Below, one piece after another: positions 15,821 through 23,342 of a stretch of DNA of 49,100 nucleotides (the stretch's first letter is position 1; every line of letters begins with the position of its first letter). The notes under the pieces are model-generated. The model was given only the letters and a program-made list of their open reading frames with translations, was not told the origin of the DNA and made no database searches. Position numbers and translations under genes: made by a program. The DNA comes from Bifidobacteriaceae bacterium (GTDB taxonomy: Bacteria > Actinomycetota > Actinomycetes > Actinomycetales > WQXJ01): assembly GCA_031270825.1 (NCBI GenBank), contig JAISXH010000015.1, forward strand, positions 1 through 49,100, in the 5' to 3' direction.

Positions 15821-16015
15821 CCAACGCCGAACGTTGGCCGTCCGTGGCGGCTCCGCCCTGACCGTGGGATCGCGGTCTTGACCGCCAGGAGCGTGGTGAA
15901 TAACCACGCTCCGACCGTGTTGACGCAGGGCAGCGGGACGCTGACCAGCGGAAACGCGGCAGTAGGCGCTGCCTCGGGCCCAGGAAGCCGGTTTATTCAC
16001 CGGCTTCCTGGGCCC
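15821..16015. repeat. Cluster of hairpins between divergent genes
   Basis: The cluster holds CCAACG/CGTTGG (15821-15837), GCGGT/ACCGC (15872-15885), GGAGCGTGGT/ACCACGCTCC with loop GAATA (15888-15912), GGCAG/CTGCC (15958-15973), and a perfect 17-bp stem GGGCCCAGGAAGCCGGT with loop TTATTC (15976-16015). The apical segments of the two largest hairpins are near reverse complements (GGTGAATAACC versus GGTTTATTCACC), so their loops could pair. No gene lies in 15794-16094. Confidence 0.7.
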
Positions 16016-16081
16016 GGTCATCCTGGGTCCGGGGCCGGGCCAAAGACACCAGAGCCACCGGGACGTTCAGGTCCGGTCGGC

Positions 16082-16087
16082 TAGGAT
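16082..16087 (+). promoter_or_regulatory. -10 hexamer TAGGAT before DUF2530
   Basis: TAGGAT ends 7 nt before the GTG at 16095 and overlaps an ATG at 16086, arguing for the GTG and a leaderless message. The AGGA inside it could alternatively act as a ribosome site. Confidence 0.5.
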
Positions 16088-16094
16088 GCCGGGT

Positions 16095-16310
16095 GTGAGT
16101 TCGCTCCCCCCGCCCGTGGAAATCAACCATCCTTTGCTGTTCGGCATTGGGACCGGGCTGTGGGCGCTGGCGCTGGTGGCGCTGGTGGCGCTGGACCTAT
16201 TCGGGGTCTACCGGGCGGGATCTTGGATCTGGGTCTGCGCGGTCGGAGTGGTCCTGGGGACGGCCGGCGTGATTTACTCCCGACACTCTTGGCGCGCCCG
16301 CCGCGACTAG
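16095..16310 (+). CDS. DUF2530 small membrane protein
   Basis: A 71-residue protein with two predicted membrane helices (about residues 13-36 and 44-62) and a basic C-terminus (SRHSWRARRD). The PPPVEINHPLLFGIGTGLWA opening and the short two-helix layout fit DUF2530 of Actinomycetota, a family without known function that often lies beside NCS2 permeases, as it does here. I chose GTG 16095 over ATG 16086 because of the -10 hexamer. A functional link to purine uptake is only suggested by the neighbourhood. Confidence 0.75.
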   Translation: MSSLPPPVEINHPLLFGIGTGLWALALVALVALDLFGVYRAGSWIWVCAVGVVLGTAGVIYSRHSWRARRD

Positions 16311-16403
16311 GCGGCCGCACCAAGCCCGTGGGAGCCCGCCCAGGCCAGCCGGTATGGCGACCCGGAATAGCCTGAGGGTCCTTGCAGGCAACTGGTCAAC
16401 CGG

Positions 16404-16868
16404 TCAGGAGCCGTAGCCCGATTCATCCAGGCAAGCCCGCCACACGACAGTGTGGTCCTGGTCCCCTATCAGCAACACCGGCGCCATCAAGCCGTACATC
16501 GGGTCGCCTTCGCTGTGGGTTTCAGCCCGCTCGAAGAACGAATCCGCCAGCGCCTGGCGGGATTCGCTGTCCAACTCCTCCTCGGCGATGACCAAAGACT
16601 CCGCCTGGCCTGTGGCCATCAAATAGGACGATTCGGTCACCGGACTGGCGCCACCGCTCTCATTCAACTCGAACGCGACGCCCGCCCGGTCCATGCAGGC
16701 GATCACCTCTGCGGCTCCGGGGACCTGACTGGGCGAAGGCGAAGACGAAGACGCCGGCGTCTCCAGCTCCGGTTCCGGATCGCCCTCGCAACCGGCCGCT
16801 CCGAGCCCCGCCATGGCCAACGCCAGAACGGCCAGTCGTCGTCGGCCGTGGAGCGCGCGGAGCCTCAC
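16404..16868 (-). CDS. Putative lipoprotein
   Basis: A 154-residue protein with a basic N-terminus (MRLRALHGRRRL), a hydrophobic segment and a lipobox GLGAAGC, so it should be lipidated at Cys27 and anchored outside the membrane. A Ser/Pro linker follows, then a small domain with two related stretches, ACMDRAGVAF and ACLDESGY, whose cysteines could form a disulfide. The family is not recognised; its position after DUF3027 resembles that of DUF2771-type lipoproteins, but I cannot confirm this. The GTG start at 16868 overlaps the DUF3027 stop (GTGA), so it is co-translated. Confidence 0.75.
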   Translation of the reverse strand: MRLRALHGRRRLAVLALAMAGLGAAGCEGDPEPELETPASSSSPSPSQVPGAAEVIACMDRAGVAFELNESGGASPVTESSYLMATGQAESLVIAEEELDSESRQALADSFFERAETHSEGDPMYGLMAPVLLIGDQDHTVVWRACLDESGYGS

Positions 16869-17659
16869 CGGTCCAGCACGACGGGGACGATCGAGGAATC
16901 ATCCACCATGGGGTTGTTGGCGGGCCATTGCGTGGCCGTGCGGGCGACATCGGTCTCCGAATGCGCGCCACAACCGTGGTCATAGGCGACCACAGAGCCG
17001 TCGCGGGGCGACCACTGGTTGGCGCAGACCCCGAAGACCGCCCGCAGCGCGCCCGCCAGAGGAGTGACGAAACCGCAGGTGGAGCACTTGGCGACGGCCT
17101 TGAGGGCTTCGGCGGCGGCGGGGCCGTGGACGCCCGCGTACCAGCGCGTCGCCGCCTGCGCACGCCCCTGGTCAGACAGCACTCGCGGCCGGCCCAGGCC
17201 CAGTTCCCAGATGGCCAGGGCGTCGGCGTCTTCCTCGCCGGTGGCGGCGTAACCAGGCTCGAGGCGGGGATCGTCCAGGATGTGAGGCAAGATGTCGCCG
17301 GGACGCACGTCGCCCGGTTGGAGCCGATCCGCCCACGGCACGAAGGCCGGCGCCAGCAGGGCGCCTTCACCGGGCAGCAACTCCGTCTCCGAGACGGTGA
17401 CGTGCCGCGCCCTGGGCACCCGCGCCATTGTCACAGCCCAGTTCCAGCCGACGTAACCGGGCAGGGCGCAGGCGAAATGGAGCGTTCCGGCCCGTTCCGC
17501 CTCCATAGTCAGGCCCAGATATTCGCCCACGTCGGCCGGTTTTGTGATCTCACCCAGGGCCTGACGCGCTAGCTCTTGCGCTTCCGGCGAGTCGAGGTAG
17601 GCGTCGGCCTTGACCCGCCGGGCCTTCTTCGCTTTGTCCGATGCCGTCGCCACGGTCAC
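16865..17659 (-). CDS. DUF3027 protein
   Basis: A 264-residue soluble protein of the actinobacterial DUF3027 family: GYVGWNWAVTMARVPRARHV, LLPGEGALLAPAFVPWADRL and PGDVRPGDILPHILDDPRL are conserved blocks. The C-terminal part has KCSTCGF and, about 35 residues on, DHGCGAH, a possible zinc site. The biochemical function is unknown. It is the middle gene of a coupled operon: its GTG start overlaps the cold-shock gene stop, and its stop overlaps the lipoprotein start, both as GTGA. This csp-DUF3027 order recurs in Actinomycetota. Confidence 0.88.
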   Translation of the reverse strand: MTVATASDKAKKARRVKADAYLDSPEAQELARQALGEITKPADVGEYLGLTMEAERAGTLHFACALPGYVGWNWAVTMARVPRARHVTVSETELLPGEGALLAPAFVPWADRLQPGDVRPGDILPHILDDPRLEPGYAATGEEDADALAIWELGLGRPRVLSDQGRAQAATRWYAGVHGPAAAEALKAVAKCSTCGFVTPLAGALRAVFGVCANQWSPRDGSVVAYDHGCGAHSETDVARTATQWPANNPMVDDSSIVPVVLDR

Positions 17660-18039
17660 GCTTCGAGGTCTCCCGCCACAGCCCGCAACAGTCCGGCCAC
17701 TTTGGTCGCGGAGCGCCGCTCCGGGTACCGGCCCCGTCGCAATGTGTTGGAAGTGTCGTCAAGGACCTTGATCAAGTCCTCGATAATCACGACCATGTCT
17801 TCGGGCTTCTTGCGGTGCGCCTTGGCCACCGATGGCGGCGCCGAGACCAACCGCACCGCCAGGGCGGACGGGCCCCGTTTGCCGTCCGCCACGTCGTATT
17901 CGACCTTGGCGCCTGGGCGTGGAGCGGTGACACCTGCGGGTAGCGCGCTGGCGTGGAGAAAGACATCGCTGCCATCCTCGCCAGTGATGAAACCGAAACC
18001 GCGGCCCTCGTCAAAGAACCTGACCTTGCCGGTGGGCAC
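17656..18039 (-). CDS. Cold-shock protein with C-terminal extension
   Basis: A 127-residue protein. Residues 1-65 form a cold-shock domain (PTGKVRFFDEGRGFGFITGE, then DVFLHASALP) with the RNA-binding aromatic motifs KVRFFDEGRGFGFI and DVFLHAS. The other half is a basic, helical tail (EDMVVIIEDLIKVLDD...) seen in actinobacterial members of about 127-135 residues. It probably binds mRNA or single-stranded DNA. The GTG start at 18039 has a strong AGGAGGT site 4 nt upstream. It heads the operon with DUF3027 and the lipoprotein. Confidence 0.92.
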   Translation of the reverse strand: MPTGKVRFFDEGRGFGFITGEDGSDVFLHASALPAGVTAPRPGAKVEYDVADGKRGPSALAVRLVSAPPSVAKAHRKKPEDMVVIIEDLIKVLDDTSNTLRRGRYPERRSATKVAGLLRAVAGDLEA

Positions 18040-18176
18040 GCGTACCTCCTTAAAGACTGTGAGTGAGCGAAACAATCATCTAAGGCTACTCGCTCGCCGC
18101 CCCGGCCGCCGGACGCCCCTTGTCGGGCCGCCTAACCGCCCGCGCTCACGCCGTTCTTGGCGACCGTGCTCAGACC

Positions 18177-18209
18177 GTTCCCAGCGTTCATTCAGGAAGT
18201 TCATAGACG
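18177..18209 (+). promoter_or_regulatory. Direct repeats resembling PHO boxes
   Basis: GTTCCCAGC (18177) is followed by GTTCATTCAGG (18186-18196) and GTTCATAGACG (18199-18209). The last two resemble the 11-nt PHO-box unit bound by PhoP in Streptomyces (GTTCA-type), here spaced 13 bp apart. They sit upstream of a -10-like CAGACT at 18228-18233, which is 6 nt before the PhoP-like ATG. Autoregulation is inferred. Confidence 0.4.
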
Positions 18210-18239
18210 CTTCCCAGCCAGAACGGTCAGACTGGACGC

Positions 18240-18965
18240 ATGACTTCGACGCCTATCGCCAAACTGCTCGTCGTTGACGACGAGCCGAATATTCGCGACC
18301 TGCTGGCCACCTCGCTAAAGTTCGCCGGTTTCGAGGTCTTGACCGTCGCCACCGGCGGCGATGCCGTGGCCGCGGTCTTGGAGCACCAACCGGACCTGCT
18401 GGTGTTGGACGTGATGCTGCCAGACATGGACGGCTTCGCCGTCACACACCGTCTGCACGAGTACGGCGAAAACGTCCCGGTGCTGTTCCTGACCGCGCGC
18501 GATCAGATCGAGGACAAGCTCCACGGTCTGACTGTGGGCGGCGACGACTATGTGACCAAGCCCTTCTCCCTGGAAGAGGTGATCGCCCGGATCAAAGCCA
18601 TCCTGCGCCGCACCCGGTCAACGGCCCAGCCCGAGGACGCCGTGATGCGGATTGGCGACTTGGAACTCGACGACGACTCGCATGAGGTCCGCCGCGCCGG
18701 CTGCGAGCTGGAACTGTCGCCGACCGAGTTCAAGCTGCTGCGCTATCTAATGGTCAACGCCGGCCATGTCCTGTCGAAAACCCAAATCTTGGACCACGTC
18801 TGGGAGTACGGCTGGATCGGCGACAACGGCATCGTCGAAAGCTATGTCTCCTACCTCCGACGCAAGCTGGACGTGCGGCCCGACGGCCGAGAACTGCCCG
18901 GCCTCATTCACACCAAACGGGGCTTCGGCTACATGCTGCGTGCGGCGGCCCCGGAGGCGCATTGA
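18240..18965 (+). CDS. OmpR-family response regulator, PhoP-like
   Basis: A 241-residue regulator. The receiver has the acidic pocket D13/D14, phospho-acceptor D57 in VLDVMLPDMDG, LFLTAR and DDYVTKPFSLEEV. The C-terminal winged helix shows LSPTEFKLLRYLMVNAGHVL and ESYVSYLRRKLD. It is strikingly similar to mycobacterial PhoP in both halves (SLKFAGFEV, LTVGGDDYVTKPFSLEEV). PhoP-type regulators control phosphate or virulence/lipid genes; the stimulus here is unknown. Its stop overlaps the kinase start (TGATG). PHO-box-like repeats upstream suggest autoregulation. Confidence 0.92.
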   Translation: MTSTPIAKLLVVDDEPNIRDLLATSLKFAGFEVLTVATGGDAVAAVLEHQPDLLVLDVMLPDMDGFAVTHRLHEYGENVPVLFLTARDQIEDKLHGLTVGGDDYVTKPFSLEEVIARIKAILRRTRSTAQPEDAVMRIGDLELDDDSHEVRRAGCELELSPTEFKLLRYLMVNAGHVLSKTQILDHVWEYGWIGDNGIVESYVSYLRRKLDVRPDGRELPGLIHTKRGFGYMLRAAAPEAH

Positions 18966-20380
18966 TGACCCAGGCGAAGGCGCCCCGGGCCAGCCCCGGC
19001 CGGCCGCTGCCGGTCAAACTGGCGGTCATCATCGCCAGCCTGGTGGTGGCCGGGCTGGCTGTGGTCGGCGCTGTCACCACCGTTGTGCTGAGGGTCAAAC
19101 TGGTCGCGGACCTCGACCGTCAACTGGAACAGACGCTCTCCTCGCTGATCGCCGGCAACCAGGTGGGCGCCGCCATGTCCGGGCCGTCCGATTACGTCCT
19201 GATGGTCTTCGGCCAGGACGGCGAACCTCTGACCACGGCCTTCGGCGAGGGCCACGATCCGGACAAGCGGCCAGCCCTTGAGCGGCTGACCGAAGAAGAG
19301 ACGCCTGGTCAGGGCGCCGAGCCCTTCACAGTCGCTTCGACCGCCGCCGGCGGACAGTGGCGCTGTCTGACGGCTTCGGCCCGCGGGCCGTTCCAGGTCC
19401 GCCTGGTGGTCCTGGCGCTACCCCTCGATTCGATCAACGACACCACCAGACAAGTGGCCTTGTTGGTGGTCTGGTTGGCCTTGGCGGTGGCGGTGGTGGC
19501 CACGGCCAGCGGCTACGCCATGGTCCGCCGCTCCTTGCGGCCATTGCGCCACGTCGAGACAGCCGCCGCCCAGATCGCGCGCGGGGATCTGACCACCCGG
19601 ATGCCGCCAGCCCAAGAGGGCACGGAAGTGGGACACCTGACCGACTCGCTGAACGCGATGCTGACTCAGATCGAGGCGGCTTTCGCCAGCCAAAGCGCCT
19701 CCGAGGCGCGAATGAGAACTTTCATCTCCGACGCGTCGCACGAACTGCGCACCCCCCTGGCGGCGATTCGCGGCTACGCCGAGTTGTACCGGATCGGCGG
19801 CCTGGAACAACCCGAGGCCCTGGCGGGCGCGATGAAACGGATCGAGGACGAGGCGGCGCGGATGGGCGCGATGGTTGGCGACCTGTCCACCCTGACCCGC
19901 CTGGCCGAGCTTCAAACGCTTGAGTTGGCTCCGGTCGACCTCCTCACCCTGGCGGCGGACGCGGTGGCTGACGCCCAGGCCCTGGACCCCGGCCGAACCG
20001 TCACTTTGCTGGCGCCGCGCGAGGCGCTGCCACCGATCGCCGCCAACGAGGCGGCCGTGCGCCGGGTCCTCACCAACCTGGTCTCCAACGCGATCAAACA
20101 CACTCCGCCGGCCACCCCGATCGAAGTCGCCATCGCCCACTGGCAAGACGTCGGCGCCGTGATCGAAGTGCGCGATCACGGCCCGGGCATCCCCCCGGCC
20201 AAGCGCGACCGGGTCTTCGACCGCTTCTTCCGCCTCGACGACTCCCGTTCGCGCGACCTGGGGGGCAGCGGCCTGGGTCTGGCCATTGTAACCGGGCTGG
20301 TCGGCGCCCACGGCGGCGAAGCCGAAGTGGTCGAGACGCCCGGCGGCGGCGCCACCTTCAGAATCACCCTGCCCGGCTAA
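18965..20380 (+). CDS. Sensor histidine kinase, PhoR-like
   Basis: A 471-residue membrane kinase. One helix (about 17-42), an extracellular domain of roughly 120 residues, a second helix (about 163-187), a HAMP domain, then the H-box FISDASHELRTPLAAIRGY with H259. ATPase motifs follow: an N-box LTNLVSNAIKHTP, DHGPGIPPAKRDRVFDRFFR and GSGLGLAIV. It should phosphorylate the PhoP-like regulator encoded immediately upstream. The ATG at 18965 overlaps the regulator stop. The sensed signal is unknown. Confidence 0.92.
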   Translation: MTQAKAPRASPGRPLPVKLAVIIASLVVAGLAVVGAVTTVVLRVKLVADLDRQLEQTLSSLIAGNQVGAAMSGPSDYVLMVFGQDGEPLTTAFGEGHDPDKRPALERLTEEETPGQGAEPFTVASTAAGGQWRCLTASARGPFQVRLVVLALPLDSINDTTRQVALLVVWLALAVAVVATASGYAMVRRSLRPLRHVETAAAQIARGDLTTRMPPAQEGTEVGHLTDSLNAMLTQIEAAFASQSASEARMRTFISDASHELRTPLAAIRGYAELYRIGGLEQPEALAGAMKRIEDEAARMGAMVGDLSTLTRLAELQTLELAPVDLLTLAADAVADAQALDPGRTVTLLAPREALPPIAANEAAVRRVLTNLVSNAIKHTPPATPIEVAIAHWQDVGAVIEVRDHGPGIPPAKRDRVFDRFFRLDDSRSRDLGGSGLGLAIVTGLVGAHGGEAEVVETPGGGATFRITLPG

Positions 20381-20413
20381 GCCTCGATCCACAGCGGTCG
20401 CCTCGACGCCGCT

Positions 20414-20443
20414 GGGCGCGAGCGCGGCGCCGTCCTGGCGCCC
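20414..20443 (+). terminator. Terminator between convergent genes
   Basis: GGGCGC and GCGCCC form a stem around a GC-rich loop, followed on the plus strand by GCTGTTCTCTT. It lies between the kinase stop and the convergent ThyX-type gene and may work in both directions. Confidence 0.5.
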
Positions 20444-20452
20444 GCTGTTCTC

Positions 20453-22087
20453 TTAGGCCTCCGAGCCGCCCTGCCGCCTCAGCTCTGCTTCCAGGCGACC
20501 CAGGCCGCCGACATCCTCACGGCTGACGAATCGCATGGCCTCTGCGATCGCCGTGTGCCCGGCCTGCTCGGCAATCAGCGAATGCATCTGCACGGCGATT
20601 CGGCGATAAGCGTCATGTCCCTGTGGGGCGGATCGAAGCTCGATCACGTGCATCGCCTCGCGCGCGTTCATATCCATGAAGTAGCGGATTTTGTACGCCA
20701 TCGGCACACCGTAGCCGGCCAAATCAACCGGGTGTTCGGACCGGATCGCCTCGAAGAGATCTGCCCCTTGTTCCATGGCCGCATCCCACTCGGCCGTGAT
20801 TCCGGCCGGGCCCGCCATCTCCGGGGTGCAATATCCGTGGCCCACCGTCAACGGCTGCCAGTCCAGAGTCAGCATTCGGTGACGTTGCAGGTCGCGAAAC
20901 GCCCCATAGTCGGCCAGCACGTCGAAGCGATATCCGGTGCGCTCGAATGCCCTGCCCGGCCGGTGCCGGCGGTTGCTCCGATTCCCCAGATAGGCTTTGA
21001 GGATCTGGGCGCGTTCGGACGGCGTCATGTCGGCGGCGATTCGAAGCAGCTGAGAGTCGGGAAGGTTGGAATGGGCGTAAAGCGCCGCCGCCACCACCTT
21101 GATCTCTCCGTCCGGATCGAAGTCCACCAGCGACACCGACGGCGCCGCCTCGGGGACTTGCCCCGCCAAGGCGGCATCGGCCACAGCCTTGGCGCCAGCG
21201 CGCGTCTGGCTCAGGTACTCGGTCCAAACCAGGCCGCGATCAGGACGGTCGACGCGCGCGACGAAGGCCGGCGCCACCATTTCAAGCTCGGCCAACAACT
21301 GGTCCGCGAAACCTGCCGCCTCGGCATTGCCACTCGCCCGAAGCCTCATGATCAGCGACTCGTAGGCCTGCCCCGACCCGAATATGCCCAGGTTCGAACG
21401 AGTCGAGGCGGGCAGCAAACCCCGCAACACATCGAGAGTCTTGGCCCGTACCGCTCGCGCGAAGGCAGGGCCCTGATCGAGCGGGCCTTCCCTGAACATG
21501 TTGTCACGCAAGAAGCCCTCGACCTGCGGAATAAGCGCGCAATAGGCTTCAAACCAAGCGTCGATGTCCCTTTGGTAACGTTGCCGAAGCGGCCCGACAA
21601 ACTCTGCCGGGGTGTGGTAACGCCAATGGCCGCCCGGCCTGTCGGTATAGGCGATGTACCGGGTTGATTGTTCGAGATAGGACATCAGGCGTCCGCGCTC
21701 GATCAGTTTGGTGGCGATATTGGAGACGCCCTCGCAGGCGACGTGGACCCCACCGAGCTGAGCGATGGAGTCATCGCCGTATTCGGCGAACACTCGGTTG
21801 TAGAGAGAATTCGACCGGGATTGTCCGGGCGGGCGCGGCTCGGCCGGCGCCGCGACATCGCCCCGGAACTCATCCAACAGCAGGCGACGCAGCGACTTGC
21901 GGCTACGTGAATAACGCGCGAACAAGGCGCCCTTGACCACCTCGGGGAGGTTGATCAGGGCGAATACCGGCTTGTCGACGTTCGTGACATAGTTCCTGAG
22001 GAACTCGGTCTCCTGGGACGTGAAAGATTCGACGGGGATGGCGCCCGCAACCTCGGTTGGTCTGTACTGGGATTGCGGCTGGGTCAA
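20453..22087 (-). CDS. Double-length ThyX-family protein
   Basis: A 544-residue protein made of two ThyX-like halves; canonical FAD-dependent thymidylate synthase has 220-250 residues. The first half holds RGRLMSYLEQSTRY (131-144), which fits the ThyX signature R-H-R-x2-S-x-N-E-x-S-x-R-Y except His to Gly and Asn to Leu. The second half keeps an intact RHR (402-404) but replaces the rest (MLTLDWQPLT). HVIELRSAPQGHDAYRRIA resembles the ThyX C-terminal helix. Long ThyX-like proteins are known by sequence; I know of no settled activity. The TTG start at 22087 overlaps the stop of a small upstream ORF (TTGA), so it is coupled. Confidence 0.8.
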   Translation of the reverse strand: MTQPQSQYRPTEVAGAIPVESFTSQETEFLRNYVTNVDKPVFALINLPEVVKGALFARYSRSRKSLRRLLLDEFRGDVAAPAEPRPPGQSRSNSLYNRVFAEYGDDSIAQLGGVHVACEGVSNIATKLIERGRLMSYLEQSTRYIAYTDRPGGHWRYHTPAEFVGPLRQRYQRDIDAWFEAYCALIPQVEGFLRDNMFREGPLDQGPAFARAVRAKTLDVLRGLLPASTRSNLGIFGSGQAYESLIMRLRASGNAEAAGFADQLLAELEMVAPAFVARVDRPDRGLVWTEYLSQTRAGAKAVADAALAGQVPEAAPSVSLVDFDPDGEIKVVAAALYAHSNLPDSQLLRIAADMTPSERAQILKAYLGNRSNRRHRPGRAFERTGYRFDVLADYGAFRDLQRHRMLTLDWQPLTVGHGYCTPEMAGPAGITAEWDAAMEQGADLFEAIRSEHPVDLAGYGVPMAYKIRYFMDMNAREAMHVIELRSAPQGHDAYRRIAVQMHSLIAEQAGHTAIAEAMRFVSREDVGGLGRLEAELRRQGGSEA

Positions 22088-22245
22088 CGTCCGCCCTTTC
22101 GATTGTCGACACGGACATCGGCAACCGGGCTGACGAGCCTGTCGTGTTCAGGGTCCGGCCGGGCTAGGTCCTGGCGGGGCGCCAACCCTGACGAGGCAGG
22201 GCGGCCCGGCGCCGCCCCGGCCTCAGCTAGAGCGGCAAGCCTCAT
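22084..22245 (-). CDS. Small ORF coupled to the ThyX-type gene
   Basis: A 53-residue ORF starts with ATG at 22245 behind a near-perfect AGGAGG ribosome site 7-8 nt upstream and ends in TGA at 22084, overlapping the TTG start of the ThyX-type gene. It begins MRLAALAEAGAAPGRP, is rich in Ala, Pro, Arg and Asp, and has no membrane segment or known domain. It may be a real small protein or a coupling ORF that sets translation of the next gene, whose own TTG start is weak. The ribosome site is the main evidence. Confidence 0.55.
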   Translation of the reverse strand: MRLAALAEAGAAPGRPASSGLAPRQDLARPDPEHDRLVSPVADVRVDNRKGGR

Positions 22246-22439
22246 ACGATGTCCTCCTGGACTCAGGGGTTGTGGTGCGGGTCAATGATAGCTGTGATTG
22301 TGACGGCGCCAGGGTTGGCGGCCGCCTTGGGCTACCATGATTGGGGGCCGCGACCCGGCCCGCTCTAGGGCCAGGCTTTACCTTTCTTTGGCGGCTCGAC
22401 CCCAGGAGGAACCTTTTAGCAACCGAGGTGATTGGGGCT

Positions 22440-23231
22440 ATGAACTTAGCCGAAGCGCCGGATTGGCTGCTGGCGGTCTGGTCGAGGGCTTTGGCTGAGG
22501 CCGGATCGGCGGCGCCGCCTAACGAGGTCAGCCGCATGGGCGCCAAGCTACTGGAACGTTGGGCCAACCCAGCCCGCACCTTCCACGGCATCAACCACCT
22601 GATCACAGTCCTGGAAAAAGCCGATGAGCTGGCGCAAGAGGCCTCCTGCCCGAGCCTGGTCCGGCTGTCCGCCTTTTACCACGGGGCGGTGTTGTCAAAC
22701 GCCCGCGGCCCCGGCGAGCAACACGCTTGGGGAGAGGACGAGGCGGCCTCGGCGGTGCTGGCCGAGGGCCAACTCCGCCACCTCGAGTTGCCCGAGGCCA
22801 AGGCCGTCCGGGTGGCGAACCTGATAGTCCAATTGGGCGCCCGGCCGCCCCAAATCAAAGATCCGGACTTGGCGGTTCTGTGTGACGCCGAACGCGCGGT
22901 GCTCGCCTCTGATCCCAAGAGCTACCGGCGCTACGCTGAGGCCGTGCGGGCCGAATGCGGCGACGAGCCTCTGCAAACGATCCTCACGGCCAGGATCGCG
23001 GTGCTGCGCCACTGGCTCGCCCAGGACCGGCTGTTCCTGACCTCGGGAACAGCGGCCTGGGAGGACGCGGCCCGCAACAACATCGAGGCGGAATTGGCCC
23101 GAACCACCAGGGACCTGGCCGCGATGGAGTCGCCGGCCCTGCACCCTTCGGCCGGAGGGGCCCTGCGGCCGGCTGTGGTGGGACGGGTCGGCGGATCGTT
23201 CGCCGCCGGCGGCCGTCTGACCGTGGTCTGA
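22440..23231 (+). CDS. HD-like predicted phosphohydrolase lacking the catalytic Asp
   Basis: A 263-residue, mostly helical protein resembling the COG4339 group of predicted metal-dependent HD phosphohydrolases: WANPARTFHGINHLITVLEK, then RLSAFYHGAV and WGEDEAASAVLAE. In that group the core is F-H-D-A-V-Y; here it reads F-Y-H-G-A-V, so the metal-binding Asp is Gly82 and activity is doubtful. The relation is assigned by pattern and needs a profile search. The ATG at 22440 has GAGGTG upstream with long spacing; a GTG at 22428 is possible. No operon partner is clear. Confidence 0.65.
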   Translation: MNLAEAPDWLLAVWSRALAEAGSAAPPNEVSRMGAKLLERWANPARTFHGINHLITVLEKADELAQEASCPSLVRLSAFYHGAVLSNARGPGEQHAWGEDEAASAVLAEGQLRHLELPEAKAVRVANLIVQLGARPPQIKDPDLAVLCDAERAVLASDPKSYRRYAEAVRAECGDEPLQTILTARIAVLRHWLAQDRLFLTSGTAAWEDAARNNIEAELARTTRDLAAMESPALHPSAGGALRPAVVGRVGGSFAAGGRLTVV

Positions 23232-23342
23232 GCGGCTTTCCACACGGCTTTGGTTTCCGCCGCGCGGCATCGCCTGGCCGGGCCTAGTGTGCTGGCCGAG
23301 GCCGCAGGGCGCGGCCCGTGCCAGACAGGAGCGAAGAAGCCC

